Counted from the first letter of the stretch, positions 10,790 to 22,630 are shown. The stretch is 64,000 nt of DNA from Talinum fruticosum (GCA_021018815.1 JAITYX010000003.1:10940501-11004500); one strand, 5' to 3'. Notes: generated from the letters alone by a model not told the origin. Program-made: numbers and translations.

Positions 10790-12092
10790 CCAACATATAT
10801 GCGATATTTTGTTCTTCCCCTTTTCTTTTTGATGTTTCTGCCTAAAGAAAAATATCCCAAGACTTCTAAAAATTAAATTTTAAAAATTAAATAATTAATA
10901 AAATTGTGAATCAAATTTTCATTTAAACCTCGTTCAAAATCAAATTTTAAAATTAAATTAATAAGCTACCCATGTCGCTTGAAGCCGACATTCGTGGGGA
11001 GGCACACACCACTCGTTTTTGGTCCAACCCCTCTCTTTTGGACGAGAGGGAAGGTTCGAGCGTTAGCTCCTACAACTCATCACAAAAACGATCTCTACTA
11101 ATTAAATAAGTGAGTTTTTACGTTAAGGAAAACAAACAATCAACAAGCAAATACTTGAAATTAAAGCAACCAAAACATGATATGAAAGTGATAAATGAAG
11201 GCAATAAAAGAAAGAAATAAAGAAAAATAGTAAATCTAATTATTAGATCGAGTGGAATAAATGAAATTACATATCGAAAAATCACAATATGAAAGTGATA
11301 ACTGAAATTAAATAAAGCAAAATGACAAACTTCGAGAGTTGAAAATGCGCCCTCGGGTTAAATCACTTGCTAAGCTCGAATCTCGAGAGGATTTCAAGGA
11401 ACGAGTAAGTAGAAATGAGCAAAAAGTGGCAAAATCAAGGCTTTTTGTCGGGTTTAAAAAGGTATTTTAAAGTATAAGTGCGGGAAAGTGGAGTGTTGAG
11501 AATTTCAATAGAGTGAGGGTTATTTAGTTGCTTGAACTTGGCGTGTGAAATTGGGGGGGTGAGGCAAAACCTCTCTATTTATAGGAAAAAATAAGTATAG
11601 AATAGACTAAACCTAGCTCCCATCCGCCGAGTTAAATGGATAAGTCAGGCTGAAATTACCGAAATTAAAAATCGGGACATTGAACTAGTCAAAACGACAC
11701 CATTTTTTGAACCTTAGGGACTCGGAATTGAACCAAAATGACCACATTTTGTGGTCCGGAAATCCGTGCTAGATTTGGGCGCTGGAATTGGTAAAAAGCC
11801 TCGAGTTTGTCGGTTTGGAGGCCGGTTCCGAGTCGATATTAGGCAGGGAAATTCAAACATGGGTTGGGTTGGCTAGAAAACTAGATTATGGGTTGGATTT
11901 GAACCAAGGAGACGCACTTTGGGCTATTTTTTACAATGGTTAGCTCTTTTGTGAGTTGAATTGGATTTATCACTCTACTTTGGTCCGATCTTGACCTTAG
12001 CATGCAAATGAGGTTGTGGTTTCACCATTAGGCTAACAAAAATAAATACAATAAATAAAACAAATAAGGTCAACTTGTTTTAAGTGTCTACG
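10790..12092 (-). mobile_element. Tat-like LTR, - orientation (convergent partner)
   Basis: Read on the - strand from 12092 it begins (C)GTAGACACTTAAAACAAG and carries GCTAAGGTCAAGATCGGACC, matching the + LTR that starts at 8674. Its own TATA box TATAAATA lies at 11577-11584 (- strand), followed by a C-rich leader. Further on, TTAGTAGAGATCG matches the + copy near 10350. So two members of one LTR family point towards each other. The 3' boundary, somewhere near 10790, could not be fixed. Confidence 0.6.
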
Positions 12093-12599
12093 ATAATGTA
12101 ACTTTATATCTAAATATCCTCATCTTTGTGATGTTTAAAATTGAAATGCTTGTTGTTTTTCTTAGTTCGCGGTTCTACCGTTCAAATCTAAGAGTGCAAA
12201 GTAATTGTTCGTATTGTTTGACTCTTAATATAAAAGAGTAATATTGTTGTTTTTAAGTAATTAGTTTGTTCATTGCATTATACTTTTATACTTCTTACTT
12301 CATTTCTTTGTCTTATGTGATATATAAAATTACATTTATACCTTGTACACAATTTTTATTATGTATATTATCCGAAGTTTATTTTTAATACTATATTGAC
12401 ATTTACTTAACAAAACTATTTATTTATTACAAAAGACAAAATTATTTGTTAAAATATAGAAAATATTAAAATAAAAAAATCTTAACTTAAATATTCATAA
12501 TCACTCTTTACTATTGTCCAAAAAGTGAAAAAATATGAATTAAAAAAATCTTACACATAAGCATGCGATATTTGATAACATTATTTAGACCATTTTACG

Positions 12600-13020
12600 T
12601 CATCCGGTAGGCACCAAACTCGAAGTAATATTATCACGAATATAGGACATTTCTTGAGCTGAAATTGGTATCTTCTACAAGATCACGTATAACATCCGTT
12701 AGTGAATTAACAGAGACGAAATCTGGATCTCCATCAATTATACTAAAAGTCGAATCTTAAGTTGTACTTCTTCTTATATAATTATATAGTGCAAAACTTG
12801 CTAATATGATCATATTTTGGTCATTGATTGAATATTGAGGCATGTAACATAATATTTTTCATCGAGCTTTTAAAACACCAAAAGCCCTTTCAATATAACT
12901 TCTTAAAGATGAATGAGCTTGATTAAATATTTCCTTATAACCTCTAAGATTTGCTATCTTTTCTTTAAATATGGTGTTAAAATTCCCTGTAGTTACTGGA
13001 TAAGCTTTATTAGCTAAATG
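12600..13020 (-). pseudogene. Harbinger-type DDE transposase, C-terminal remnant
   Basis: The - strand reads LANKAYPV...GNF, then FNQAHSSLRSYIERAFGVLK, the diagnostic DDE_Tnp_4 (HARBI1-like) segment that supplies the third catalytic acidic residue (E of IERAFGVLK). A degraded ALYNYIR-like tail follows. The first two catalytic Asp regions are absent and stops interrupt the frame, so it is inactive. In intact elements this nuclease cuts and pastes the transposon with a Myb-like partner; no partner is seen here. Confidence 0.7.
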
Positions 13021-13114
13021 TAAAAAAAAGTCATATAATAATTAATATAAACTCTACAAACTACTAAGTTAGAAACTATCGGTAACACAAGAAAAAAGAG
13101 TATAAATAATGTAA

Positions 13115-13385
13115 AAATGAATGCCCGACTTTGAAAAACATAATGCTCAATAATAGAATATTGGTCGCTCAACAATGTAAAACTGAATACTCAACACCTG
13201 GAAAACTGGATGTTCAACACTAAGGAAACTGAATGTTCAACAATGCTGAACTAAATGCTCAACACTTAGAGACTAAATGCTCGACAAGGAACAAATGAAT
13301 GCTTAACAACACAAGAGCTCAACACCGAGAGATCGAATGCTCGAGAAGGAACAATCGAATACTCAATAACTCAAGACCTAGTTAA
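13115..13385. repeat. Degenerate minisatellite based on AATGCTCAACA
   Basis: Roughly ten imperfect repeats of about 20-30 bp, each with a core like GAATGCTCAACA (TAATGCTCAATA, GAATACTCAACA, GATGTTCAACA, GAATGTTCAACA, AAATGCTCAACA, AAATGCTCGACA, GAATGCTTAACA, GAATGCTCGAGA, GAATACTCAATA). No coding sense is evident. Confidence 0.75.
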
Positions 13386-13899
13386 CAACCATTTTTCCTT
13401 TTCCGCCATGTCTCCCTCCACCATCCTCTTTGTTTGTTTTTTCCTTTTCTCGGTGCATATTTCTCCGATTGAAAGCACTTGGATAAGAACTACAATCCAT
13501 AAAATTTGTTTAGAAAAACATTTTGCCCCTCTAACTCCACCCTTGCCACCGCTACTTCCACCATAACTTCCACCAAACCCTCCTATTTACTTTCTCTCTC
13601 CCCTTCCTTCGGCCTCGGATTCCATCTTGTTCGGACCAGACTCAACCACATCCATATTCTCAGCAAAGTTTGAAGAATAAAAAAGCACGAAAAAAGTAGT
13701 TAAACGACATACCTTCTTATTGGGATGTATGAAAGTCATCCTTTAATGGCCACTTCTCAAATTAATTTATGCAATTAGGAAGAGAGAAGGGAGGCGAGAA
13801 AGAACGAAGTGAGTAGAGAGAAGAAAGAACGAATAATTAATTTGCAAATAGAGTAAAATGTGAAGGGTAATATGTATATTTCAAGTATCGGTTGTAATA

Positions 13900-15106
13900 T
13901 GGTCGAGGCGGAACCAAGGGGAGACTAGGGAGGCCGTGGTCTTCCCCATGGGTTTGAAAAATAATTTTTTTATCCTAAATCTATCCTAAAAAAACAAAAT
14001 ATGTGAAAAACAATTTTTTAGGAAAATTCTTTTCATATTTTTCAACTTTCCAAGTAAAATAAATTTTTTATAATTGTTATTTTGTATAAAGTAAAACTAT
14101 ATAATTATTGTATAAAATGTATTATTTTTCATATGATATTTTGAACATGTCTTTAATATTTTAATAAATTAGGATAGAGAAAATTAGGGTATAGGTTATG
14201 ACAAATTGGCAATGCATATAGCCATCTCGGTTTTTTTAAAATCTGTCTCTTTTTATCTCTCTGTCATTCTTCTTCTCTCCAACTTATTAATGTGTTGTGT
14301 TATAAGTTACAATACTAATTTTTCTCCCTACAATTTAAAGTAAAATAGTGTAAATTTTATTGTCAATTAGTAATTTTGAAAAGAAAATGATTTTTAGTTT
14401 TCCAAGACTCGTTAATCCACACAACAAGTATGTTTAACATTAATATTATATTTCTTTCAGTGAGTTAATTATTATTAATTTTATGTATTATTGTATTCAT
14501 TAATCTAATTTATTTCTCAAACGTTACTGATAATGATACTAGGTGTTATGTTGTTCAATTGAATTAGTTAATTACTATATTAAATAAATAGTACAATTAG
14601 AGTTGTATCAACTAATTTAATAACATAGACTAATGAAGTATATTTTGTAAGTGATTATTATTCAAGGGATAATTTCTGGATTATTAGTTGTGAGGTATGA
14701 TTTCTTATATATTTATTATACAAATTTTTTTTCTTAGTGCTTTTGTAGCTAATGTTTGATCTACGAAAATAACTTATTCTATAATTTATATAAATAGTAA
14801 TGGCGGAGTTAGAAATTGTATTCAACGATGTCCCTTTTTTAGTATCCTTGAATTTTATAAGTATTAATTATTTTTAATGGACATCCCATTTAATATTTTT
14901 GTGAATTTTTAGGATTTTTACTCATAACTCTAACATTTTATTTTAGCTAACGAGTGTTCGGGATACCGCTGACCAAATAGTAATTCTGCCCCTGATAAAT
15001 AGTATTCTTTACTTTACTACCTTGCCCCCTAAGAAAATTTTTTGGTTCCACTTTTTAATATAATAACTTTTTGACCTAATAAAATGTGAATGTTAATATA
15101 GTAACT
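13900..15106. mobile_element. ~1.2-kb insertion between two Harbinger right-end copies
   Basis: TCAAGTATCGGTTGTAATA (13881-13899) and TCAAGTATCAATTGTAATA (15107-15125) flank an AT-rich segment without ORFs. Similarity also extends left of both copies (GTAATATGTATAT / TTAATATAGTAAC), so they may be two duplicated element ends rather than a target duplication. Inside, GGCGGAACCAAGGGGAGACTAGG near 13908 and CCTTGCCCCCTAAG...GGTTCC near 15022 look like imperfect inverted termini of a DNA transposon. Class unresolved. Confidence 0.4.
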
Positions 15107-15309
15107 TCAAGTATCAATTGTAATAATTCTTACAGAAAACTCTTCCAAGAATTTTTTAAATAAAAATAGTTATTTTAAAAAATTCTTTATTAAATAGTTC
15201 AATTAGCTTTTTAATTCAATCAAATAATTAAAAAAAAATTTTGGAGGCAAAAACTCTATATCCCATATTCCAAGAGCTATGTTTTGTCCAACTTTTATAA
15301 AACGAAAAG

Positions 15310-15500
15310 TAAACAAAAATTAATACGTGAGCGTGAGCCTTGAGGGAAGCTAGTCTGTCTCATAGCTGTGCCCTTTTAATTTGTGTGATGCGTTGGTGTT
15401 TACAACGTAAAACTCGAAAACTTCTCCAGCGGCCAACCTCTGTCAATTTCTCTCTCATCTCCTTTCTCCGGCATCACACTCTTCTCTCGTTTCAAAAGGT
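15310..15500 (+). other. Possible 5' UTR exon upstream of BCCIP
   Basis: A C/T-rich stretch (CAATTTCTCTCTCATCTCC...CTCTTCTCTCG) ends at TCAAAAG|GTCAGT, a plausible splice donor. It could be the leader exon of the BCCIP gene, implying a ~2.8-kb 5' intron, or belong to an unrelated transcript. A short open frame at 15340-15606 has no recognisable product. Confidence 0.25.
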
Positions 15501-15604
15501 CAGTCGCCCCCGCCGAACACCCCCTCCCAATAAAAAAACCTCTGCTTATCCCTCCAAACTTTGGTGCATAGCAGGTTGTTTTATTTGTAAAATTTATAGT
15601 AATT

Positions 15605-16345
15605 AATTCAATTGTGCATTCTGGTGCTACAGTTTAGTAATCTAATAGAACTTTAATAATTTGAATTTGCCCCTTTGCTTATTCGTGGATTTCTGAAAGT
15701 GTTGGTTGTTCAATCGTTCATATAGGACATTGGATTTCTGAAAGTTGTTATTGGGGTTTTAGGGTTTATATCGGGATGCTTTGTGTCGGAAAAACCTTAA
15801 TGCTTATTATGTTGGAGCTGGATTTTAATGATATCATGAGTGTTCCGTCACTGATTATAAGAAAATTTTTTATGGGAAAAATGGTCATTTTCCCAACAAT
15901 GTGAGTATATCTTTTAGTAGTGTTTGGTTTTTGCAAATTCCATACTTCCAATTTTTTTGGAATCGTAGTTAAGTTAATTCAATTGGACATTCTGGTGTTA
16001 CAATCAAAGTTGGGCGTTAATCATACTAATTTGAATTGGCGACTTATCTTATTCGTGGGTTTCTGGAAGTGTTGGTTGTGCTATTGTTCATATAGGACAG
16101 TGGAGAGATGGATAATGATGAGAAGAGAGGGGAAAGATATTTCTTTTCTGTTCCCAATTTGTCAAGCTTATTGCGCGTTTAGAGTTTATATCAGGAATTA
16201 TGTCAGGAAAACCTTTATGATTATTATGTCTGCATTGGAGTTTACTGGTAGAATGGGTTTTCCATCACTAATTCGTAGGAAAGACAATTTTAGAAGGGAA
16301 AGTTGTCATTTTTCCCTGTAATGTGAGTATATCTTTTAGGTAGCA
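15605..16345 (+). repeat. Tandem direct duplication, ~370-bp unit
   Basis: Copy one (about 15605-15919) and copy two (about 15972-16340) share GGACATTCTGGTG / GTGCATTCTGGTG, CTTATTCGTGG[A/G]TTTCTG[A/G]AAGTG, GTTCATATAGGACA, AGGGTTTATATC / AGAGTTTATATC, CCTTAATGCTTATTATGT / CCTTTATGATTATTATGT, and finish with AATGTGAGTATATCTTTTAG. Frames across them (for example 15920-16321) look non-coding. The block lies between a C/T-rich possible leader and the BCCIP start codon. Confidence 0.75.
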
Positions 16346-18327
16346 GCCTACTTTTCTAAAGATGGAAGGATAATGATGATCTCTTTGATGACTTGATTGA
16401 GTGGGCAATTCATTTCCTAAAATCGGGCCTCAAAGCCAAAAGCAGATATGAAAATGGCATATGTAAGATCAAGTTCTTTCTTTGAGTTACTTTCTGTCCA
16501 TCACATGACCACAAAGCTTCAACCATTAGCATCATTAATAAGCCCTAGTACATACTAGTAAGAGGCATGTCCTAAAGGTAACACCTGAGAATCTGTTAAC
16601 GATACCTATTCAGTGTACAGCCTACCTTTTGGCCATGTTTGGAGCCACGGGGAAGTAGTCCTGAATCTTGTTGAGATCACATATGGATTCCTGGAGCTAT
16701 AGGTTAACATTGTCTCTCTTGCCTTCCTCACCACAGGTCTCAGCTTGAACAGTGAGTCTTATACAACCAATCTATGGCTAAAATTCCTCACAGTTAAGTA
16801 GCGTCTAGATTGTATCTTTCCTCTGGAAATTCCATAGAGGAATTGATATTTTTGTTCATTCTATGTTTTGCTGATTTATTTTCTATGGTAAATATTTTTG
16901 TACTACTGGATATTTCTTACAAGTAGTGAAATAAACCCAGGAACAATTTAGTGCAGAAAAGGACATCTTAACCCTAAAACTTAAAATTGTCGCTGTGGAC
17001 AACCAGGTTGCTGTAGTAAGGAACTCGCAAAGGAATATTGTTTATGTACACAGCTGTCTTCTATGATCTGCATACGACTGTAATGAATAATCCTGTCTCC
17101 TTTCCTGGTAGCTTAAGGAGTGACTTTTTGGGAATTATTGCTGTAAACTAAAGCAAGATGCCTCATAAATTATCTTGAACTTTGTTTGTGGTGGAATAGT
17201 AGACAATCAATAACTTCAAAGCTAGAATTCAATCAAACCAACTTCTTTGTACTTCAGGGGTAAGGTCATGTACAACCCCCCCAAAAGAAAAATCTCCCTC
17301 CAAAAAACAAAAAAGAAAAAGAAATCTAGCTAAGAGTTTCTGGGGTATTGGGTTTGTTTGGATTTATAAGCCATGCAATTCTTTTCCTGTTAAGTCCAGA
17401 AGAAAGATCTGTAACTGCCTCCAAAGAACTCTGAAAGTTCCCTAAATAAATTTTTAAACTTGAAAAACTTCTCGCCTATACTGTTTTGAGCTTGACCGGA
17501 GAAATGGATTGCATGCACGCTTATTTATGGTATCGAACATCAGGTTACCTATCTAGTTCTAAGAGCTGAAAGTTGGTTTTAGACTTTAATTTCTATCCCC
17601 TGCTCGAGATTATATGACCACATGATCATCCCTCTTCTTCATGCACCTTCCAACTGACACCAACCGACAGTAATTCTCTTTCCTGCGAGAGTGTTGTATG
17701 TCTGAGTGGAACCAAGTGTATGATATGAATTAGGAAATACAGTCACTTGAATAGTTCAATGCTAAGCTCTGGAGGTCCTAAAAATGATGAGGTGGTAGGA
17801 ACACTTTTGATAATGATGAGTGCCCAAGAAGCTAACTTGCATAATTTCTGATTCAGTAATTCTGATATTCCTCGTACGTCATTTTCTCAGTTTTACAGAG
17901 GGAAGTCATGCATAGGATCATAAGATGCTGTATAAGTTTGTCTTTGACTGGTCATACTAACCAGTTAATGATAGAATAAGGAGGCTTTTATTGAAAGCAA
18001 AATTGGATCCACGTGACCTTGAACTTGCCATATATACTAGTATGGCAGTATAGCGTTATGTAGGTTCAAATGCTATGTTCGGGGGTTTCTTGGCTGAATG
18101 ATGACGTAAATGTTTTCTTCTTTCACTTTATTGGCCTATGAAGCAGTTTTCCTATATACTATCTTTAATATTTACTTAAGAGTGGTCATAGGTGCGTGGA
18201 TGCTAAGCTTCTCATTGAGTCTTTTGGCCTCAATCACTTCGAAGCTAGAAGGGAAACAAAGAGGGAAATTGTTTATCAACTCTTATCATATTGAATTATT
18301 TCAGTTCAGTGCGTAACAAGCCTCAGG
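16346..18327 (+). other. Upstream region or 5' intron of BCCIP; no gene seen
   Basis: No ORF with family features and no repeat structure. The sequence has ordinary single-copy character (mixed composition, no runs) and could be promoter or a long 5' UTR intron. The frame at 18110-18316 is not conserved-looking and overlaps the region just upstream of the BCCIP ATG. Confidence 0.4.
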
Positions 18328-20508
18328 ATGCCTCGAAAACTGAGAAGACATGGTCAGTCATTGACCCGACCCATCACATTCTCTCGATTTGCTTGTTCAG
18401 CTGCTAAAATTACTGCTGCTTTCTCATCAAATTCCAAAGTATTAAATTTGAGGTCTCACGGTAAATCTCCCTCAAAATTGTTAGGTATCTCCTATTATAA
18501 GTTGTTTCTTCTGTGTTGGATGCAAAGTTGTATTGTCTTCATTACCAATCCAATTTAGTGGTCGAAGTTGGTTTCATGATGCACTTCACTGTATATTTTC
18601 AAGCAATGAACCTGTGGAGGAACATTTGAGAGAGAATGATTCCCAGTCTGAATCTTCAGATGAGGATGCACCTGAAGTAACGATGAAATCAATTCCGTTC
18701 CAGCTGGAGTTGTAACCCACTGTTTGATGTTCGTTTTTTATTCGTATTCTTTTTCTCTTGAAGGAGGTTGTCCAAGCAGATTTTGCCTTCTTTGATCCGA
18801 AGCCTGATGATTTTCATGGAGTGAAGATATTGTTGCAAAACTATCTAGATGTCAAACAATGGGATGTGAGTGGTTTTGTTGACTTAATATTGGCTCAGAC
18901 AACAGTTGGCACATTGGTAAAGATAGAAGATGATGAAGATGATGCATTATTTGCCCTCCTTACGGCTTTGAACTTGGGCGGATACAAGGTAAGATGCAGT
19001 TGCTTCATCTCTGTCTCTTGGTTTTTCTGGGATGTAATATAATTTTAAATAACAATCCTCTGGCTTATATCTGACTATTTGCTGTGCCTGTTACTATGGA
19101 TAAAACAAATTGGGAAATCTTCTAACATTGTTGATGCTATTTGTGAACTGTAGATCAGTGGAGTTGTTCTACCTTAATGTTTGTTTTACCTCTATTGTTT
19201 GTCTGATTAATTATGGGAATGATTGTGGATATTTGCTAATGGAATTTTTTGGATGTCTTCTGAATTCGTTAAAATAAGCTTACTGTAACTGTTTTCAAGT
19301 TAAGAGTCCTGTGAAATAAGCAGTGGAGCATGCAATCTAGGGATATAAACGTAGTGCTTATGAACTGCTTGGAACTTGGAATCATAATGCCTGTTCAGTA
19401 TTTACAACGTGCAAAAATTTATCTTGAGATTCACATTTATCAAGTTTTTGATTGCAGTGCATGTCAACTAAGGAACTGTTTTCTTGTGATTCACAGGATC
19501 ATAAGTCTATCATTGAAATTAAGGGCTACTTTCTTAAAGTACGCCAAGACAACACACTACTTCGTGACTTAAAAGTACTTTTAGAAGATGATGTTGAGCA
19601 TGTCGGCCTCATTGTCTCACATTGTGTTATGAATCTTCCTCAGCTTTTGCCACATCTTTATGATGGCCTTTTTGACAAAATTTCATGGGCCACAGAAGAC
19701 GAGGTTAGATGGCGCTTATTTTATTCTGCATTAAAGCCAATTCTTTGTTTGATTCTGGGATCCTATCATAAGATTGATTTTTTCCCCTTTGAATCATTAA
19801 AGCCAACAGAAGATCTCTGCAAATCATTCCACTTCAAACACTACCTACTGATGACCAAAATATACAAGGTGGATGTCATAAACTGGTTGCTTTCTTGTGG
19901 ATGGCTATGTGTCATAGATATTTCAAATATGTTCCCACAGTCCATTTATGTGTGCTTTTATTTTGTTTCTGATTTGGACAGAAGAATGCACACAGTAGAA
20001 AGGAGTCGACTTCGACAAGTAACAATGATGAAGACCTAATTTATTTGAAGCCAGAAGATGAGCTTTTTCACAAGGTTCCTTCCAACCTCGAGGCCTTTCA
20101 TGGATTCTTAGGATCTGGCCTTAATAAAATGTTACTGATTCCTGTCATTGGATTGCAGCTTTCTTCGTGGTCCTTTGTTTTTCCATTGCAGACTCACCAG
20201 CCAGCACCACATGAGGCAAGTGATAATTAAAAAAGTTACTCTTTCTCTGCTTGTCATTCACTTTACGTGTGTACATACAATTTGTAACTGAATAACATAC
20301 CATCCTTGTTTTAGTCTGGTCTCGGAAGTGAGATTCCTTTTGGACTGTGTTTTGCAATTCTTTTCTTTTCCTAGTTCAACTTGTTTCTTATGAAAGATTA
20401 CTGTTGCAGCTGAGAAATTATCAGTTGACGGGTCTCGTGATGGCTTTTGAGGCTGACAAAGTGCCCAAATTTTGCAATCAATTGCACTCTCTTATTGATG
20501 AATCTTGA
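18328..20508 (+). CDS. BCCIP: Protein BCCIP homologue (p21/BRCA2-binding protein, Bcp1 family), 8 exons
   Basis: Nuclear BCCIP/Bcp1 family, linked in animals to BRCA2 and p21 and in yeast to ribosomal-protein and nuclear-export chaperoning (family knowledge). Proposed exons: 18328-18452, 18604-18676, 18764-18988, 19497-19703, 19803-19868, 19982-20074, 20159-20215, 20410-20508 (TGA), about 314 residues, close to plant homologues. The start MPRKLRRHGQSLTRP is followed by an acidic linker ESSDEDAPE, then VVQADFAFFDPKPDDFHGVK, FVDLILAQTTVGTLVK, DDEDDALFALLTALNL, EHVGLIVSHCVMNLPQLLPH, LYDGLFDKISWATEDE, a basic KNAHSRKES stretch, YLKPEDELFHK, LSSWSFVFPLQ and YQLTGLVMAFEADKVPKF. Exons 3-8 join in phase 0 with GT-AG sites, except the intron after 20215, which begins GC. 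The exon 1/2 junction is the weakest: acceptor 18559 is an alternative adding 15 residues. No internal stop; probably functional. Confidence 0.9.
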
Positions 20509-21724
20509 TGCCACATAAAGAGGTACCAGTCTTGCATGCTTTGAGCAATGTTTTCCTTCAAAGCAGTTGAGAATTTTTCTGCCATTTTTCTCGAAATTGT
20601 TTGTGAAATGCTGATATTTGATTAATGTTTATTTTAGGCATCCCTGTCCTTTTTTGTTCACGAAGGTGATAGGTCCATGAGTGGCACATAAACCAATTCA
20701 ACCTGTCTTTTGGGGATTTGGTTGGAGTTGAAACTCATTCAACTTGTTGACTGAGTGCTTACATGGTCAATCTCATCTTTGTTCACCTCTTTGTTACATC
20801 TGAGCGAGCTAATCCCTAGGTAACGTTGGTTTCCAAAAATTTTGTTTCTCATTTGTTTTTTTGGCTGAAGCATATGATTTTTGATAGACAAAATTGGTGT
20901 TTACCTCGTAGCTATCTTATCGACAAAGAAGATGCCCTAGATAGGAGTGTTTTGAGTCTGAATACAAAACTTTGTTATGATATGGTATTCAATTGTTGTT
21001 TTCTGCTCTTTGTGCATGTGTCCATGGTCTAGTGAACAACATTGTTTGACATCTTGAAGAATGATTTTTCCTGTGATTCTTGGAGTTCATTGGATTTATT
21101 TCAAGAAGTTGCTTTTCTTCTTATGCATTGAGCTAAGATACGCGTGATGCCCTGGGAAAAGTTTTTAATTCATTCTTTGTTCACACTTTGCATTAAAAAG
21201 CATTGTTTGGATAGTTTTCTTGGATTATATTTTTCTTTTTTTTTGGTTGGGGGGGCTTTACCAGTTTTGTTGTTTGATACTTCATTCTATACTGACATTT
21301 AAAATGTTGTTTGGTTACCATTTTTCTTTGGAACAAGTAAACTTGTTTAGTACCAAATCTGTGTGTCACTAAACCTTAAAAAATAGTTTCATTATTCATG
21401 CAAACAACTGACTGTTTGAGATACCGCAATATTGATCTTGTGCAAGCCCAATGGAGCTGAAATTAGCTAGCTACCTATACTGCCTGTATATTGCTTGTGC
21501 TTGGTAGAAGAACTGATTGGCTAATTGTCTCTGGTGAAAGACTGAATCAAACAGTCAATTTGCCTGGTTCTGTATCTTATATAGTCTTTGAACTGAAGAA
21601 AAATCTTGAGTTTTGAACCCCTTGCACAATACTGTATAAAATTCATAAATGTTGGCTGATATTATCGCCTTAAACAATACTGTTATCTCCTTTGCCAAGA
21701 AAAAAAGGAATGCTGTTATACTAA
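20509..21724 (+). other. BCCIP 3' flank, no further gene
   Basis: Downstream of the stop I see no coding exon or domain. It likely holds the 3' UTR; T-rich tracts are common. The open frame 20826-21032 shows no family features. Confidence 0.4.
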
Positions 21725-22630
21725 AGGGTTGTTTGGTAATGCTGCTAATTGTTTGTATTAGCTGTTTGATTTAGTTGATTATATTAGCTGTTTGTTATTA
21801 AGGTGTTTAGTATAATTAGCTATTTCTACCTTATCCAAAAAAAAATTGTTTTTAACAAAGTTGTTTGATAAAATTGTATTTATATCCATAGTTTAATTTC
21901 ACTAATTATTTTAAACACTACAGTTGTTTTTATTTCATGTTCATTTTTCTTCTTTTAACATAAAAATTAAGAATTGTATGATCTATAAAATTACATTTGT
22001 GCCTTCTACCTGATCTTAGTTACAATAATATTTTTTATTTATTATTGACACAACTAATATAGATCACTTAATACATAGCAAACTACCATTTTTCTGAAAA
22101 GTTAAATTTAACCCATCTCTCCAATACCTATTATACAGCCATCCAAGATATCCTACCTAATTTATCTCAACAAGGCAACCACAAAATTTAATCCAATTAA
22201 ACCCAATTCGTAGCAACGTTTGAAGAAGCCAAAAAAAAAAAAAAAGAAAACCGGCAACAAAATAAAGTAGTTAAATGATTTACCTTATTATTTGGATGTG
22301 CGAAAATCATCCACTAATGGCCACCTTCTTAGAGTAATTAGTGTAATTAGGAAGAGAGGGGATGAGGGAGAGAAGATAGATGTAAAAGAATTGCAATAGT
22401 GATACAGTGGGTTTTCTTCTTCTTTTGCAATGGTAATTAGTGTAATTTTATCAAAATTACTAGGACAGTATGGTAATTTCAAGTATTAATTATAAACAGC
22501 TTTTAAAGGGCCTTTTGGGTTTAAGAAGCTACCAAATAGTCCAACTAGTCTTTTAACCTAAGTCAAATAGCTAATTCCCCCAAAAAAAAGTTTTTTTGAG
22601 GACAAAAGTCAGCTCTTTGCCAAGCAGTTC
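21725..22630. mobile_element. PIF/Harbinger (Tourist-type) MITE, 906 bp
   Basis: Left end AGGGTTGTTTGGTAATGCTG and right end (reverse complement) GAACTGCTTGGCAAAGAGCTG form imperfect TIRs of the GGGNNTGTTTGGTA type used by Harbinger elements. It is flanked by TAA at 21722-21724 and 22631-22633, the TWA target duplication typical of this superfamily. There is no transposase. Internal stretches match the decayed Harbinger copy at 12110-13899, so the MITE is probably a deletion derivative of that family. It sits between the BCCIP and WEB-like genes. Confidence 0.8.

Larger units (their letters stand above)
12110..13899 (-). mobile_element. Decayed PIF/Harbinger element
   Basis: Contains the C-terminal part of a Harbinger transposase on the - strand (next entry) and non-coding flanks that resemble the MITE at 21725-22630: ATAAAATTACATTTATACCTTGTAC here against ATAAAATTACATTTGTGCCTTCTAC there, and AAAGTAGTTAAACGA...TTATTGGGATGT here against AAAGTAGTTAAATGA...TATTTGGATGT there. 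A clean left TIR was not found. Right-end-like sequence occurs again at 15107-15260, after a ~1.2-kb insertion. Confidence 0.6.

Noticed and set aside
15920..16321. 133-codon + strand frame upstream of BCCIP
   Set aside because: It spans the second copy of a tandem duplication whose first copy is not open in that frame; no domain visible.
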